64,000 bases of DNA from Penaeicola halotolerans (GTDB taxonomy: Bacteria > Bacteroidota > Bacteroidia > Cytophagales > Cyclobacteriaceae). Below, one piece after another: positions 1-11,575 of the stretch; the first letter of the stretch is position 1, and every line of letters starts with the position of its first letter. Both the position numbers and the translations under genes were made by a program. The stretch lies in assembly GCF_016464625.1 (NCBI RefSeq), contig NZ_JAEAGO010000004.1, forward strand, positions 186,001 to 250,000, given 5' to 3'. The notes under the pieces were generated by a model. The model saw only the letters and a program-made list of their open reading frames with translations. It did no database searches and had not been told where the DNA came from.

Positions 1-912
1 TTACTTTATGTCGAGAGCACTTGATTTAGCTGATTTTTTTCTGTTTTCTATCTCAAAATCAATGCGTCCCACTCTCATGCCAGCCCAGCCAGCTTGATTG
101 ACCATAGTGGTACCTCCTTCGCTATCTACGTAGATATCAGGTTGATCCAAGAATGTGTGCGTGTGCCCTCCTAATATCAAGTCTATGCCGGCTACTTGCT
201 GTGCTAGAACAGTGTCGCTGATTTTGGAACTTCCATATTTGTACCCAAGATGTGATAGACAAACGATCAAATCACATTTCTTCTGACGAAGCTCTTGTAC
301 CATTTCTTTGGCCACTGCTACTGGATCTAAATATTTGGTTTGTTCAAAGGCATCGTATGGAACAAGCCCTTCTAGCTCTATACCTAGGCCAAAAACCCCA
401 ATTCTGAGTCCTCCTTTTTCGAAGATTTTATAAGGTTCAAATCGACCATTGAGTCTCGTTTGAGTAAAATCATAATTGGCAATCAAGAAAGGGAAGCTAG
501 CATTTGGGAGCTGGTTTTCTAGTCCTATGAGGCCATTATCGAAGTCGTGATTTCCTAGTGTAGCAGCATCATAGCCCATCTGACTCATGAGCTTAAATTC
601 AACCTCTCCGCCATACATATTGAAGTAGGGCGTGCCCTGAAAAATGTCTCCAGAGTCGAAAAGTAAAATATGCTCTTCTTCTTGTCGAATCTGTTTGATC
701 AAAGCCGCTCTTCTCGCCATGCCACCTTTGCCAGCATTGGCTGTTCCATCTAGTGGAAATGGCTCCACACGAGAATGCATATCATTAGTATGTAAAATGG
801 TGAGCTTTTGTATCTTTGGCTTGGCTAGGGACTCTACTCCAGAGATTCCTGTTAGTCCTATTGCTGCACCACTGATCAATGTCTGCTTGATAAAATCTCT
901 TCTGCTACTCAT
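1..912 (-). CDS. Metallophosphatase, catalytic half of a split 5'-nucleotidase (UshA-type)
   Basis: Calcineurin-like phosphoesterase that should hydrolyse nucleotides or related phosphate esters outside the cytoplasm. The metal-site motifs are present in order: TNDMH near residue 42, DSGD near 87, GNHD near 121, SHLG near 221 and GGHTHT near 250. The N-terminus carries SRRDFIK followed by a hydrophobic stretch, a Tat-type signal. The usual 5'-nucleotidase C-terminal substrate-binding domain is missing and is instead encoded by the gene immediately upstream on the same strand, 2 bases away. The stop codon is the first three bases of the window, so the gene is complete at 303 residues. Confidence 0.88.
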   Translation of the reverse strand: MSSRRDFIKQTLISGAAIGLTGISGVESLAKPKIQKLTILHTNDMHSRVEPFPLDGTANAGKGGMARRAALIKQIRQEEEHILLFDSGDIFQGTPYFNMYGGEVEFKLMSQMGYDAATLGNHDFDNGLIGLENQLPNASFPFLIANYDFTQTRLNGRFEPYKIFEKGGLRIGVFGLGIELEGLVPYDAFEQTKYLDPVAVAKEMVQELRQKKCDLIVCLSHLGYKYGSSKISDTVLAQQVAGIDLILGGHTHTFLDQPDIYVDSEGGTTMVNQAGWAGMRVGRIDFEIENRKKSAKSSALDIK

Positions 913-914
913 GG

Positions 915-1658
915 TTACTTGAATATTACGCGACCTTCGATATTGGCTACTATGGGTTGATTTGCAGCTTGTAGCTGCTTTATTTTTTTGATGATGGCAT
1001 CACGCTGTAGGAGGTTAGTTTCTCTCACACGAGGCGCATCTATCAGAAAGGACATACGATCACCACCATTGGCTAGATAGTCTGTGATGGCTAGGTGATA
1101 AGTTTTCATTGGGTCAAAAGGCTCACCACCGATGGATGCCTCTAGGAGTTTTCCATTGCTGTCATAGACGAGTTTGGAGTTTGAAAGCGCTATATTTTTT
1201 GCTTGACCGATATACTCAAAAAGCTGCTGCATCAAGTCTCCATCAAGCGCTAGAATCACCATGAGGTTCTCAAAAGGCATCACTTCATAAGCTTTACCTA
1301 GTGTAATGTCACCTTTAGGAAGTACTGTGCGAAGACCTCCTGTGGCTACTGCTCCCATGTCTACGCGTTCTCCTGTCTCCGCAGCTACTATCTCTTGATT
1401 GAGATCAGCTACAAAATTGCCTAGGGTCGACTCTACACTCCTTTTTGTCAATTCTTGATTGGAGAAGCCTATGATCGCACTCATTTCACTTTCAAGCTTT
1501 TCTTTGTATGGTGCGATAAATGCAATACTTGCACTATCAGCTGCCACGCTATCTGTGATGTTGAGATGGCTATGATAGCTTGAGTAGCTAATCGGCTGTG
1601 AAGTCTGACATGACCAGAGTAGTCCTGTCAGTAGTAGAATGAAAGTTAGTTTTTTCAT
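915..1658 (-). CDS. 5'-nucleotidase C-terminal domain lipoprotein
   Basis: A 247-residue lipoprotein (lipobox ending at Cys17) corresponding to the C-terminal substrate-binding domain of 5'-nucleotidases. The typical ATGGLRT, MPFEN and NGGDRM segments are visible. It lies 2 bases upstream of the phosphatase-domain gene on the same strand, so the two probably make one bipartite enzyme at the cell envelope. Fusion of the two halves is the more familiar arrangement outside this phylum. Function by family membership is fairly sure; the substrate is not known. Confidence 0.85.
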   Translation of the reverse strand: MKKLTFILLLTGLLWSCQTSQPISYSSYHSHLNITDSVAADSASIAFIAPYKEKLESEMSAIIGFSNQELTKRSVESTLGNFVADLNQEIVAAETGERVDMGAVATGGLRTVLPKGDITLGKAYEVMPFENLMVILALDGDLMQQLFEYIGQAKNIALSNSKLVYDSNGKLLEASIGGEPFDPMKTYHLAITDYLANGGDRMSFLIDAPRVRETNLLQRDAIIKKIKQLQAANQPIVANIEGRVIFK

Positions 1659-1742
1659 AAATATGTAAGCAAATAATATTTTAGCCTCAAAAAGCTATGC
1701 GCTAAAATAATAGTAAGCTCTGGTAAAATCATTAAATTTACC

Positions 1743-1750
1743 CAAATATA
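1743..1750 (-). promoter_or_regulatory. Possible -7 element for the split 5'-nucleotidase operon
   Basis: On the minus strand this reads TATATTTG, matching the Bacteroidota TAnnTTTG element, about 85 bases upstream of the lipoprotein start. No good -33 TTG partner is seen, so the call is weak. Confidence 0.3.
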
Positions 1751-1822
1751 ATATCGTTTTGAAATCTACAGAAAATGGAACGATAGTCATACCACAAGTG
1801 AAGCTTGAGTAATCACGATCAA

Positions 1823-3625
1823 ATGGAAAAAGAAATTTCAAAGAAGGGCTTATTGGCCGAATTTCCACCTGTTTCTAAAGAGGTATGGATGACTAAGGTC
1901 AAAGAAGATCTTAAAGGCCAAGATTTCGAGAAAAGACTAGTTTATCAAGCCATTGAGGGTTTTAAAGTAGCCCCCTTTTATACAGCGGAGGATTCTGCTA
2001 ATCCACTCATCAAGACTTATGAAAATAGCGGAAATCTAATACCTGAGATCCCTGGTTTGGGATATCGCCACTGGAACAATACTGTCAAAATAACTGATGT
2101 AAATCCCAATAAAGAGGCACTTGCTGTTCTCAATGCTGGAGCGGAAGCGCTGGTATTTGAAGTGACGGAGCAAACTGATGTGACTACATTGCTGAAGGAT
2201 GTGCTTTTGGCTTACTGCCCCGTGTGGTTTGAAGTGAAGGGTGATGTATTAGGTTTTGCTGAAAAGCTGTCAGCATACTTTGCCGCTTCTGAGACAGCAG
2301 CTTCTGATATCAAGGGAGGATTGATCCTTGATCCATTGATGCAGCAAGCAAAGGGTAGTTCGTTAGCGATAGAGTTGAAAGATCTGTTTGAGATTTTAGG
2401 GTCTTATTCCTCATTTAAAGTGCTTACTATAGATATAGCAGCTTACCATAATGCTGGCGCTACAGCTGTGCAAGAACTAGGATTTGGTCTTGCCCAACTC
2501 GTGCAGTATATGGATGACTTGACAGAAGCGGGGCTAAGCTCAAAAGATATCGCTGAAAAAGTTGCTTTCAATATGGCTTCAGGAGGAAACTACTTCATGG
2601 AGATAGCCAAATTTAAAGCCATGAGGATACTAGCCCACCAAATTTTTGCAGCTTACCAAGCGGGTCTTAAGCCTGAGGATATTTGGATCAATGCGGAAAC
2701 GAGCTATTGGACTAAGTCACTTTTCGATAGCTATAATAATATGCTCAGAAATACGACCGAGGCCATGGCTGCGATACTAGGAGGAGCAAATGCTGTTTTG
2801 GTACATCCTCACGACCAAGTGCTAGGCTTGCCTTCTACTTTTTCTAAGAGAATATCACGCAATGTCTCTACTATACTTAGAGAAGAGAGCTATCTAGACA
2901 AGGTAATGGATCCTACTGCAGGCACTTATTTGCTAGAGCAGTTAATCGATTCATTGGTGAAAAATGCATGGCAACTGTTTGAAGAAGTAGAGGCGGGAGG
3001 TGGATGGCTAGAGCACTGGTCGTCTGGTAAAATCATGGCTGCCATAGCAAATACACGTGCTGAAAAGCACTTCAAGATACATTTGAGAAAAGACTCTGTA
3101 ATCGGAGCCAATCAGTATCCAAGTATGAATGAGTCTATCTCTGAAAAAGAAGTGAATGCGGACTTTGGTCAAAATCAATACCTCACTGCTGCACGTGCTA
3201 CAGCTTACTTGGAGCATTTGAGAATGCAGAGTACTCAGCAAACTTTGAAAGTTCATTTACTACTGATGGGTCAAGGCCCAATGGTAAAAGCTCGGGCAGG
3301 ATTTGCTACTAATTTTTTTGAAAGTATGGGTGTTAAAGTGACTTTAGGAAAAGATGGACTTGATCTCTCAAAAGCATCTCAAGAAGCTAAATCAGCCAAT
3401 GTGGATTTGATTGTGCTATGTGGAGCTGATGAGACCTATCAATCAGATGCTTTATCTGTTTTAGAGACTTTGAAAGATTCTAAAGCTAAGATTTGTCTGG
3501 CAGGAAATCTCCCAGATCTCAAAGGATCTTTAGAAGACAAAGGACTCTATAGATTTATCCACAGAGATACAGATGTTGTTACTTTTGGTCAAGAACTTTT
3601 AAGTGAATTATCGTATGAAGCCTAA
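1823..3625 (+). CDS. mutA: Methylmalonyl-CoA mutase small (beta) subunit
   Basis: Non-catalytic partner of the adenosylcobalamin-dependent mutase that interconverts methylmalonyl-CoA and succinyl-CoA in propionate metabolism. The N-terminal FPPVSKEVW and [12 protein letters not shown] segments and the TIM-barrel core ([19 protein letters not shown]) are typical. The C-terminal B12-like domain lacks the DxHxxG cobalamin motif, as expected for the small subunit. I prefer the ATG at 1823 (600 residues); a TTG at 1805 in frame would add six residues. It overlaps the large-subunit gene by 11 bases, indicating coupled translation. Confidence 0.93.
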   Translation: MEKEISKKGLLAEFPPVSKEVWMTKVKEDLKGQDFEKRLVYQAIEGFKVAPFYTAEDSANPLIKTYENSGNLIPEIPGLGYRHWNNTVKITDVNPNKEALAVLNAGAEALVFEVTEQTDVTTLLKDVLLAYCPVWFEVKGDVLGFAEKLSAYFAASETAASDIKGGLILDPLMQQAKGSSLAIELKDLFEILGSYSSFKVLTIDIAAYHNAGATAVQELGFGLAQLVQYMDDLTEAGLSSKDIAEKVAFNMASGGNYFMEIAKFKAMRILAHQIFAAYQAGLKPEDIWINAETSYWTKSLFDSYNNMLRNTTEAMAAILGGANAVLVHPHDQVLGLPSTFSKRISRNVSTILREESYLDKVMDPTAGTYLLEQLIDSLVKNAWQLFEEVEAGGGWLEHWSSGKIMAAIANTRAEKHFKIHLRKDSVIGANQYPSMNESISEKEVNADFGQNQYLTAARATAYLEHLRMQSTQQTLKVHLLLMGQGPMVKARAGFATNFFESMGVKVTLGKDGLDLSKASQEAKSANVDLIVLCGADETYQSDALSVLETLKDSKAKICLAGNLPDLKGSLEDKGLYRFIHRDTDVVTFGQELLSELSYEA

Positions 3626-5726
3626 GTTTACTTTAGATAATAAAATCCCTCAAGCCAATATTAAAAAGGGTACTTCATGGCAAACTGCTGAAAAGATCCC
3701 TGTCAAGCCAGTTTTTACAGCTTCGGACTTAGAGCAAATGGAACACTTAGGATATGCTGCGGGGGTGTCACCATTTCTTCGTGGACCATACAGTGCTATG
3801 TATGCGCTTAGACCGTGGACGATCCGGCAGTATGCGGGTTTTTCTACAGCAGAGGAGTCTAACGCATTTTATAGAAGAAATCTAGCGGCAGGTCAAAAAG
3901 GACTTTCTGTAGCTTTTGATCTTGCTACCCACAGAGGGTATGACTCAGATCATCCACGTGTACAAGGAGACGTAGGGAAAGCGGGAGTAGCCATCGACTC
4001 TGTTTTAGATATGAAGGTCTTATTTGATCAGATACCGCTAGACAAGATGTCTGTATCAATGACGATGAATGGTGCAGTGATTCCCATCATGGCATTTTAT
4101 ATAGTAGCTGCTGAGGAACAGGGTGTCAAGCCAGAGCAGCTTAGTGGTACGATTCAAAATGACATTTTGAAAGAGTTCATGGTGCGTAATACCTACATCT
4201 ACCCACCACAGCCATCTATGAGAATCATCGCAGATATCTTTGCATACACTTCTCAGCACATGCCTAAGTTCAATTCGATCTCGATCTCTGGCTATCACAT
4301 GCAGGAGGCTGGTGCTACGGCAGACTTGGAGTTGGCTTATACACTAGCGGATGGACTCGAGTATTTAAGAACAGGCGTAGCCTCTGGTTTAGATATAGAT
4401 GAGTTTGCTCCTAGACTCTCATTCTTTTGGGCTATCGGTATGAATCACTTCATGGAAATCGCGAAAATGCGTGCAGGAAGAGTGCTTTGGGCTAAACTGG
4501 TGAAGAAATTTAATCCTAAAAATGAAAAATCTCTAGCGCTGAGGACCCATTGTCAGACATCTGGCTGGTCACTCACCGAGCAAGATCCATTCAATAATGT
4601 TACGAGAACAACTGTAGAAGCCCTAGCGGCAGCCTTAGGTCATACACAGTCACTTCATACCAATGCACTCGATGAGGCTATTGCGTTACCGACAGACTTT
4701 TCTGCCAGAATTGCTCGAAATACACAACTTTTCCTTCAGGAAGAAACTCAGATCACAAGGTTTGTTGACCCATGGGCGGGATCATACTATGTAGAGTACC
4801 TCACAGATCAGCTCATCAAAAAAGCATGGGAACTCATCGAAGAAGTGGAGAGTCTAGGCGGTATGGCCAAAGCTATCGAAGCAGGAGTGCCAAAGATGCG
4901 TATAGAAGAAGCAGCAGCGCGTAAGCAAGCGAGGATTGACTCAGGTAAAGACGTCATCGTAGGTGTCAATCGCTACTTTGCTGAGAAAGATATGGAGTTT
5001 GATATCTTGGATGTGGACAATACTGCAGTGAGAGAGAGTCAAATCAAGCGATTGGAGAAATTGAAAAAAGAGAGAGATAACATTGCAGTGAAAGGTGCAC
5101 TTGTTGCAATCTCTGAAGCAGCGGGTAGCGGTAAAGGTAATCTCCTAGCGCTAGCTGTAGAAGCTGCAAGAGTACGTGCTACATTAGGAGAAATATCTGA
5201 TGCTATGGAAGAAAAATTTGGAAGACATAAGGCAACTATCAAGTCTATCTCTGGCGTGTACTCTAGCGAGGCTAGCCAAGATGAAAATTTCAAACAAGCT
5301 AAAGCACTAGCAGATCAATTTGCTAGCTTAGAAGGTAGAAGGCCACGAATCATGGTGGCCAAAATGGGTCAAGATGGACACGATAGAGGAGCTAAAGTCA
5401 TAGCAACTAGCTTCGCTGACTTGGGCTTTGATGTGGATATTGGGCCGCTTTTTCAGACGCCAGAAGAGGTCGCTAAACAGGCCACAGAAAATGATGTCCA
5501 TATCATCGGTGCATCTTCATTGGCTGCGGGGCATAAGACGCTCATTCCTCAACTGATACAGTCTCTCAAAGACTTAGGTAGAGAAGATATAATGGTCATA
5601 GCAGGAGGTGTCATCCCTGAAAAAGATTATCAATTCTTGTATGATGCAGGTGTGTCTGCTGTTTTTGGCCCAGGTACTGTTATCGCTAAAGCGGCTCAAG
5701 AGATCCTCAATAAGCTGATGGAATAG
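3615..5726 (+). CDS. mutB: Methylmalonyl-CoA mutase large (alpha) subunit
   Basis: Catalytic, cobalamin-binding subunit of methylmalonyl-CoA mutase, 703 residues from the ATG at 3615 (an upstream GTG at 3603 is in frame but lies inside mutA). The substrate-barrel signatures [17 protein letters not shown] and [13 protein letters not shown] are near the N-terminus. The C-terminal B12 domain has D587-x-H589-x-x-G592, where the histidine is the lower cobalt ligand. It probably works with the overlapping mutA product as a heterodimer in propionyl-CoA use or succinate-propionate metabolism. No MeaB chaperone gene is adjacent. Confidence 0.96.
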   Translation: MKPKFTLDNKIPQANIKKGTSWQTAEKIPVKPVFTASDLEQMEHLGYAAGVSPFLRGPYSAMYALRPWTIRQYAGFSTAEESNAFYRRNLAAGQKGLSVAFDLATHRGYDSDHPRVQGDVGKAGVAIDSVLDMKVLFDQIPLDKMSVSMTMNGAVIPIMAFYIVAAEEQGVKPEQLSGTIQNDILKEFMVRNTYIYPPQPSMRIIADIFAYTSQHMPKFNSISISGYHMQEAGATADLELAYTLADGLEYLRTGVASGLDIDEFAPRLSFFWAIGMNHFMEIAKMRAGRVLWAKLVKKFNPKNEKSLALRTHCQTSGWSLTEQDPFNNVTRTTVEALAAALGHTQSLHTNALDEAIALPTDFSARIARNTQLFLQEETQITRFVDPWAGSYYVEYLTDQLIKKAWELIEEVESLGGMAKAIEAGVPKMRIEEAAARKQARIDSGKDVIVGVNRYFAEKDMEFDILDVDNTAVRESQIKRLEKLKKERDNIAVKGALVAISEAAGSGKGNLLALAVEAARVRATLGEISDAMEEKFGRHKATIKSISGVYSSEASQDENFKQAKALADQFASLEGRRPRIMVAKMGQDGHDRGAKVIATSFADLGFDVDIGPLFQTPEEVAKQATENDVHIIGASSLAAGHKTLIPQLIQSLKDLGREDIMVIAGGVIPEKDYQFLYDAGVSAVFGPGTVIAKAAQEILNKLME

Positions 5727-6127
5727 TGAGAGATAAAATCATTTTATTGCCAGTATTGGCTTTGCTATTAGGAGGCTATTTATGTAGAGCTGAGGATTTT
5801 GATCTTCAGCTCTATGATACCTATTATGTATTAGGTTTAAGAGATATCTTACTCACAAGCGCTTGGGTTCATCTGCTAGTGACTCTGATATTTTTTAGGG
5901 AAGTTAAGAAAAATGAGCTTTATCGATTTCTGTCTCATACCGCACTGAGCACGAGCATTCTGGCTTTTCTGGTGATCGTTTTATTCTTAGGCTTACTATT
6001 TTTTTCTGATTTCTTCCAAGGTGGATTTTTGAGCTATTACCTCCTTTTTGGGTTGTCAGTGGGAGCAGTATCTGTGATCAATGTACCTTTTTTGATTGGA
6101 CTGTATCTAACTAAAAGATTTGTCTAA
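5726..6127 (+). CDS. Uncharacterised four-helix membrane protein
   Basis: A 133-residue protein starting at a GTG that overlaps the last base of mutB. It has an N-terminal hydrophobic segment, a short polar stretch with DFDLQLYDTYYVL, then three more hydrophobic helices, and ends in a basic tail. DTYYV-type segments recur in small membrane proteins of this phylum, but I do not recognise a characterised family. The tight junction suggests cotranscription with mutAB; no functional link can be shown from sequence. Confidence 0.6.
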   Translation: MRDKIILLPVLALLLGGYLCRAEDFDLQLYDTYYVLGLRDILLTSAWVHLLVTLIFFREVKKNELYRFLSHTALSTSILAFLVIVLFLGLLFFSDFFQGGFLSYYLLFGLSVGAVSVINVPFLIGLYLTKRFV

Positions 6128-6170
6128 AACAGATAAGTGTCTATATTTATGATAGTTAAATATACTTTTT

Positions 6171-6950
6171 GTGAGAAATCACTTACTTATTTCTATCGTC
6201 TTTTTGTTAGTCGCCAGTACAGGCGTAGCACAAGTTAAGTTTAAAAGAAAAATCGATTATCTAGATCAGAATTTCTACGAGGCAAAGAAATCAGACCATT
6301 ATTATGCAGTGCGTACGGATCAATTAGGTGTCTCTTACTATTTTGTGGGGGATGAATTGCGAATCATGACTATGATAGCTCCAGATATACAGTTAGTGCT
6401 AATTCCAAAGATTAATCAGTTTGTCATCTCAGAGGGTATCAATGGTCATCACTCTGCTGAAACAGTTTTTAATCAGGAAGGCTATCTCAGAGAGCATCGT
6501 TATTTTCTGAACAGACCTACTATAGATTTGGACAGTACTTTTTCAGTCAAAAAAGTAGCTATTAAGAATCATGGCTTGGAAGAGAAGTTAACTGAGAAAT
6601 TTAGTGACTTTTCTATTGATGAAACTTTGAATATTGAAAATTATGCGCCTACCAAAGTTTTTGCCGTACATTTTGAAGGAGTAAGTGAGATCCTTTATGA
6701 AGGGGAGGTAGAAAATAAATGGTTGACCGCATTAATCCCAGATTTTTCCTTTTTGATAGAAGAAGTTTTATCGGATACTATTCTTTCTGATGAGGTTTAT
6801 ATAGTCAGTTATATCTTTAGTATAGATAAAGGAAAAGTAGTCGTAAAAAGAGAAGATGATGATGCAGCATATGAAGATTTGTGTGATTGTATAGAGGACT
6901 TTAGAAATCACATGTATCAAAGTGCATTAGAACTACTTTATAGTAATTAA
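6171..6950 (+). CDS. Secreted protein of unknown function
   Basis: A 259-residue product with a signal peptide (hydrophobic stretch ending VASTGVAQ) and no domain that I recognise. The start is GTG at 6171; no ATG lies near the signal peptide. The body is rich in acidic residues (EDDDAAYED near 223-231) and contains a CDC pair near residue 238. It follows the small membrane protein by 43 bases and ends convergently with the OmpA-family gene with only one base between the stops. Confidence 0.6.
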   Translation: MRNHLLISIVFLLVASTGVAQVKFKRKIDYLDQNFYEAKKSDHYYAVRTDQLGVSYYFVGDELRIMTMIAPDIQLVLIPKINQFVISEGINGHHSAETVFNQEGYLREHRYFLNRPTIDLDSTFSVKKVAIKNHGLEEKLTEKFSDFSIDETLNIENYAPTKVFAVHFEGVSEILYEGEVENKWLTALIPDFSFLIEEVLSDTILSDEVYIVSYIFSIDKGKVVVKREDDDAAYEDLCDCIEDFRNHMYQSALELLYSN

Positions 6951-6951
6951 G

Positions 6952-8934
6952 CTATTCTCTAATGATCTCAAACTCTACTCTTCTGTTGAGTTTGCGGTCT
7001 TCGTCTGTCTTTTCTTCTACGATAGGCTTGGAGGATCCATAGCCTCTAGAGGTGATCCTATTTTTCTTGAGTTTCCCTTTCTCTTCGATAAATTTCCTGA
7101 TATTATCCGCTCGATCTTGTGATAGCTTCAGGTTAAAGCTAGGATCTCCTTTGCCATCTGTATGGCCAGAGATAACCAGTTTTAGATTAGGATGATCTAC
7201 TAGAAAGTCGGCTATTTTAGTCAAATCTGCCTCCATTTCTGGTAAAATATCAGCCTTACCATAGGCAAATTCAACTGATGAAAACTGGATTTTGGCTTCG
7301 ATAGGCTCTATCGTACGCTGAAAAGTCGTTTCACCATCTAAAAAGAAAATTTCTTCAATCCTGAAAAACTCATCTCCCTGAATGATCAGCAGATAGTTGT
7401 TTTTATTGATCAGGTCAAACTCAAACGAACCATCAGGGCGCAGATACTGAGGCGCTACTTCGATACCATTGTCTAAGTCTATGATGGAGACGATACCTTG
7501 AACTGGTTTGCCCTCTTGATCGAGTATTTGACCATTAAATCGTGTCGTAGCAAGCGGCTGACCTTCCATAGGAAGCGGGAATGAGTAGAGATCTAGATCT
7601 TTAATGCGATTGCTATCTGACTTGGCATAATAGATTTCTTTAGCCTTAGGGTCGATGGTGAAGTAATATTCTCTACCAGGCGTATTAACTAGTGGGCCTA
7701 GATTCATAGGAGGTGTCCAAGCGCCTGTCAGTGTTTGATATGTTTTATAGATATCGTAGTCGCCAAAGTTGAAAAGTTGACCATTAGAGCTGAAGTAAAG
7801 TACTTTATAGACTGGGTGGTAAAATGGGCTAAGCTCATTATTTTTCGAGTTGATCTCTGGCCCCATATTTTGCACATTACTCCATTTGCCCTTAGCATCT
7901 TTGATCGCAAAGTAGATGTCTGCCATCCCAAATCCGCCCGTACGATCTGAGGAAAAGTAAAGTGTATCTTCACTAGGCGAAAGCGAAGGGTGAGAATCCC
8001 AGTTAAGTGAATTGACTTCTTTGCCTAAGTTTTGGATATCACCCCAAGTACCGTCTTCCTGTCGTGAGGCAGAGAAGATATCGCAGCTTCCTAGACCATC
8101 AGGACTATCGCAACGAACGAAATATATCATTTGTCCATCTTTTGATAAGCAAGCTGAACCCTCGTTGTAAGGCGTATTAATTCCCGTGATAAGTTTGGCT
8201 TCGTTCCAATAGCCATCTTTATATTCAGATAGGTAAAGATTTTCAATGGCTGTGGACTTGAGATCTAGTGTACTTCTTTTCATCCGTTGAGACGAAAATA
8301 TCATCTTGTCTCCAGTGCTATTGATAGAGGGGCCATAGTCAGGACTTAGGGAGTTGATGAGTCCACCCATATTGACCAAGACGCCATTTTGTGGGATTAG
8401 GGTATCTATCTGACTACGATAGTTCACCAGTTCATAATAGTACTTAAGTGGCACGTAAGAGCGGACATTATTTTCGTTGATAGCTTCATATCTGATTTTG
8501 AGGTCAGGTATTTCATGACCTAGCCGATAGTTTTTGATCGCTAGTCCGTATACTTGAAGTGCCAAAACGTTATCATCAAACTCTTCTGCCAAAAGTCCTA
8601 GCTTCCAGATGAGCTGCCCATCCTGTATGAAATTTTGAACGCCAAAATTGTTTACATAAATTTTGAGTGCTTCAAAAAGCTCTTCTTTTTTTCCAGCTTT
8701 CTCAAGACTCTCTATTTTAGAAAGTAGGCTTGGATCTTGATAATAATTGATTTGGTTAATCTGTGGGAAATTTAGCAAGTTGATAGTAGACTTAGTGTCT
8801 TTAGCTTTACCTAGAAAAAAACCTTTTCCCTCTGCTTTAAAGTTTTTATTTTCCTTTTGGGCAAAAGATAAACTCGGCATAGACACTGCCAAAGCTGTCA
8901 ATAATGAAAATAGATATACACCTATTCTTGTCAT
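6952..8934 (-). CDS. OmpA-family protein with PD40 beta-propeller repeats
   Basis: A 660-residue envelope protein with a signal peptide (ending LSFAQ). A helical TPR-like region at about 60-180 is followed by WD40-like PD40 repeats at about 195-430, for example SINSTGDKMIFSS, HPSLSPSEDTLYFSSDR and HPVYKVLYFSS. Next comes a carboxypeptidase-regulatory-like beta domain at about 465-545, then a C-terminal OmpA peptidoglycan-binding domain with SGHTDGKGD and LSQDRADNIRKF. This architecture is common in Bacteroidota, where relatives include PorE-like proteins of the type IX machinery. Whether this one acts in secretion or only anchors the envelope cannot be told here. It stands alone on its strand. 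Confidence 0.85.
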   Translation of the reverse strand: MTRIGVYLFSLLTALAVSMPSLSFAQKENKNFKAEGKGFFLGKAKDTKSTINLLNFPQINQINYYQDPSLLSKIESLEKAGKKEELFEALKIYVNNFGVQNFIQDGQLIWKLGLLAEEFDDNVLALQVYGLAIKNYRLGHEIPDLKIRYEAINENNVRSYVPLKYYYELVNYRSQIDTLIPQNGVLVNMGGLINSLSPDYGPSINSTGDKMIFSSQRMKRSTLDLKSTAIENLYLSEYKDGYWNEAKLITGINTPYNEGSACLSKDGQMIYFVRCDSPDGLGSCDIFSASRQEDGTWGDIQNLGKEVNSLNWDSHPSLSPSEDTLYFSSDRTGGFGMADIYFAIKDAKGKWSNVQNMGPEINSKNNELSPFYHPVYKVLYFSSNGQLFNFGDYDIYKTYQTLTGAWTPPMNLGPLVNTPGREYYFTIDPKAKEIYYAKSDSNRIKDLDLYSFPLPMEGQPLATTRFNGQILDQEGKPVQGIVSIIDLDNGIEVAPQYLRPDGSFEFDLINKNNYLLIIQGDEFFRIEEIFFLDGETTFQRTIEPIEAKIQFSSVEFAYGKADILPEMEADLTKIADFLVDHPNLKLVISGHTDGKGDPSFNLKLSQDRADNIRKFIEEKGKLKKNRITSRGYGSSKPIVEEKTDEDRKLNRRVEFEIIRE

Positions 8935-9089
8935 TTGAATAATTAAAAATGTCTTTCGATTTTAAAGATAAGGAATATTCATATTCATTGTGCTATTCAT
9001 TACCTTGGCATACGGCTTGCAACCTTAGAGGTATAACGAAAAAAGTCAAAGAAAAGCTAATTTAAGTGTCAATCTGACAGTAAAAATAT

Positions 9090-11573
9090 ATGAGCAACAG
9101 CAAACATCCCTTAGCAGATATGCTTTCACTTCAGGATTTTTCGGATGCAGAACCAGATTTGGTGCAATTTGTATCCCTAGAGGATGAAGAAGAAGGGTCC
9201 GCAGATAAATATCCCAATCAAGTTCCACTCTTACCTGTTAGAAATACTGTATTATTTCCTGGAGTGGTTATTCCCATCACTGTTGGTAGACAGCGTTCGA
9301 TTCGTTTGGTCAAAAAGGCCAACAAGGGAGATCGCTTCATTGGTGTAGTGGCACAGAAAAATCCCAATCAAGATGATCCTGGCAAAGAGGATATCTACAC
9401 AATCGGTACACTAGCCAAGATCATCAAAATGATCGTTCTACCAGATGGTAATACTACGATCATCATTCAAGGTAAGAGTAAATTTGAAGTTGAAGAAGTC
9501 ATCACTGATGATCCGTACCTCACAGCTAAAATCAAGCTGATAGAGGATGTCATGCCTAAGAAAAGCAATAAAAATATCAAGGCACTAGTACAGTCACTTA
9601 AAGATGCTGCTTCAAAGATCTTGAAGCTTAATCCAGAAATACCAAGAGAGGCACAGGTAGCACTCGATAATATCGACAATACGATTTTTCTTACGCATTT
9701 TCTTTCTTCAAATATCAATGCGACTGTAGCAGATAAGCAGAAGCTACTGGAAGTCAATGATTTTGAAGCTAGGGCTACTTTGCTACTTGAGTACATGATG
9801 AAGGATATTCAAATGCTCGAGCTTAAGCAGGAAATCCAAAATAAGGTCAATACGGACATCGATCAGCAGCAGAGAGATTACTTTTTGCGTCAGCAGATGA
9901 GAATCCTACAAGACGAGCTAGGTGAGGAAGGTCCTGAGCGTGAAGTAGAGCAGCTTAGACTCAAAGGCGAACGTAAAAAATGGCCTAAAGAGGTGGTTAA
10001 GCATTTCAATAAAGAGCTGGATAAAATACTCAGACTGAACCCTGGGGCAGCTGAATATCCGATAGCCATGAGCTATGTGGAGACTTTGGTAGAGCTTCCA
10101 TGGAATCAGTTTACAAAGGATAATTTTGACCTCAAGAATGCTCAAAAGGTTTTAGATAAAGATCACTTTGGCCTAGAAAAAGTCAAAGAGCGTATCATCG
10201 AATATCTTGCAGTTTTGAAGTTAAAAAATGATCTCAAAGGGCCTATTTTGTGTCTCTATGGACCTCCAGGTGTGGGTAAAACTTCACTAGGAAAGTCTAT
10301 AGCTAAAGCTCTCGGCAGAAAATATGTCAGAATGTCACTTGGTGGAGTACATGATGAGGCGGAGATCAGAGGTCACCGTAAAACTTATGTGGGTGCATTA
10401 CCAGGTAAGGTCATCCAAAATATGAAGAAGGCTAAGTTTTCAAATCCTGTCTATGTACTTGATGAGATCGATAAATTGAGTTCTGACTTCAGAGGAGATC
10501 CTTCTTCAGCTTTGCTAGAGGTACTAGATCCTGAGCAAAACAATGCTTTTGTGGACAACTACTTGGAGGTGGATTACGATTTGTCTAAAGTGTTATTCAT
10601 CGCTACGGCCAATTCGCTAGACACTATCCAGCCTGCACTCCGAGATCGTATGGAGATCATAGAAGTAACAGGGTATACACTACAAGAGAAAATAGAAATA
10701 GCCAAGAGGCACCTCATACCAAAGCAGCGTAAAGAACATGGGCTAAAATCAGCTGATGTGACTTTCACAGATGCTGCGATATCTAAGGTGATTGAGGACT
10801 ATACACGTGAGTCTGGGGTGAGAAGCTTGGAGCGTAAACTAGGCTCAATCGTGCGAAATGTAGCCAAATCCATCGCCATGGAGGAGGAGTATGTGAAGCG
10901 CATCACTCCTGCTAGGGTAAAAGAGATCCTTGGTTCTGAGATTTTTGACCAAGAACTTTATCAGGACAATGAAGTAGCTGGTGTAGTCACTGGACTGGCA
11001 TGGACATCTGTGGGAGGAGAGATCCTCTTCGTAGAGTCTAGCTTGAGTAGAGGTAAAGGGAAGCTTACTCTTTCTGGTCAGCTCGGTGATGTCATGAAAG
11101 AGTCTGCGATCACAGCACTTTCTTATTTGAAATCTCACGCTGATGATCTTTTGATTAATTACAAGGTGTTCGATCAATATGACCTGCATGTGCACGTGCC
11201 CGCTGGAGCTGTGCCTAAGGATGGTCCTTCTGCGGGGATCACGATGTTGGTTTCTATGGCTTCGGTCTTTACACAAAGGAAAGTTAGAGCTAATCTAGCC
11301 ATGACTGGAGAGATCACACTGAGAGGTAAGGTCATGCCTGTAGGAGGTATCAAGGAAAAAATTTTAGCAGCTAAGCGAGCTGGAGTGACAGATATCATCC
11401 TTTGTCATAGAAATAGAAGAGATATCGAAGAGATCAACAAGAGCTATCTTGAGGGTATTACTTTCCATTTTGTGGAGACAGTAGGAGAAGTCCTCGCGCT
11501 TGCACTATTAGATGAGAAAGTGAGTAAGCCGATGAGTCTGGCTGTTGATGAAAACTTGAAATCTGAGTCATAA
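9090..11573 (+). CDS. lon: ATP-dependent protease Lon
   Basis: An 827-residue cytoplasmic AAA+ serine protease that degrades misfolded and regulatory proteins. An N-terminal substrate-binding domain ([16 protein letters not shown] near 46) is followed by a coiled region, Walker A GPPGVGKT near residue 390, Walker B, and the C-terminal protease domain with Ser714 in DGPSAG and the dyad lysine in GGIKEK near 755. Length and all motifs are normal. Only two bases separate its stop from porQ, with hslU next, so all three probably share a transcript. Confidence 0.97.
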   Translation: MSNSKHPLADMLSLQDFSDAEPDLVQFVSLEDEEEGSADKYPNQVPLLPVRNTVLFPGVVIPITVGRQRSIRLVKKANKGDRFIGVVAQKNPNQDDPGKEDIYTIGTLAKIIKMIVLPDGNTTIIIQGKSKFEVEEVITDDPYLTAKIKLIEDVMPKKSNKNIKALVQSLKDAASKILKLNPEIPREAQVALDNIDNTIFLTHFLSSNINATVADKQKLLEVNDFEARATLLLEYMMKDIQMLELKQEIQNKVNTDIDQQQRDYFLRQQMRILQDELGEEGPEREVEQLRLKGERKKWPKEVVKHFNKELDKILRLNPGAAEYPIAMSYVETLVELPWNQFTKDNFDLKNAQKVLDKDHFGLEKVKERIIEYLAVLKLKNDLKGPILCLYGPPGVGKTSLGKSIAKALGRKYVRMSLGGVHDEAEIRGHRKTYVGALPGKVIQNMKKAKFSNPVYVLDEIDKLSSDFRGDPSSALLEVLDPEQNNAFVDNYLEVDYDLSKVLFIATANSLDTIQPALRDRMEIIEVTGYTLQEKIEIAKRHLIPKQRKEHGLKSADVTFTDAAISKVIEDYTRESGVRSLERKLGSIVRNVAKSIAMEEEYVKRITPARVKEILGSEIFDQELYQDNEVAGVVTGLAWTSVGGEILFVESSLSRGKGKLTLSGQLGDVMKESAITALSYLKSHADDLLINYKVFDQYDLHVHVPAGAVPKDGPSAGITMLVSMASVFTQRKVRANLAMTGEITLRGKVMPVGGIKEKILAAKRAGVTDIILCHRNRRDIEEINKSYLEGITFHFVETVGEVLALALLDEKVSKPMSLAVDENLKSES

Positions 11574-11575
11574 TC

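Noticed and set aside
10845-11276. Long antisense frame inside lon
   Set aside because: It is the shadow of a strongly conserved gene and has a low-complexity, non-protein-like composition.
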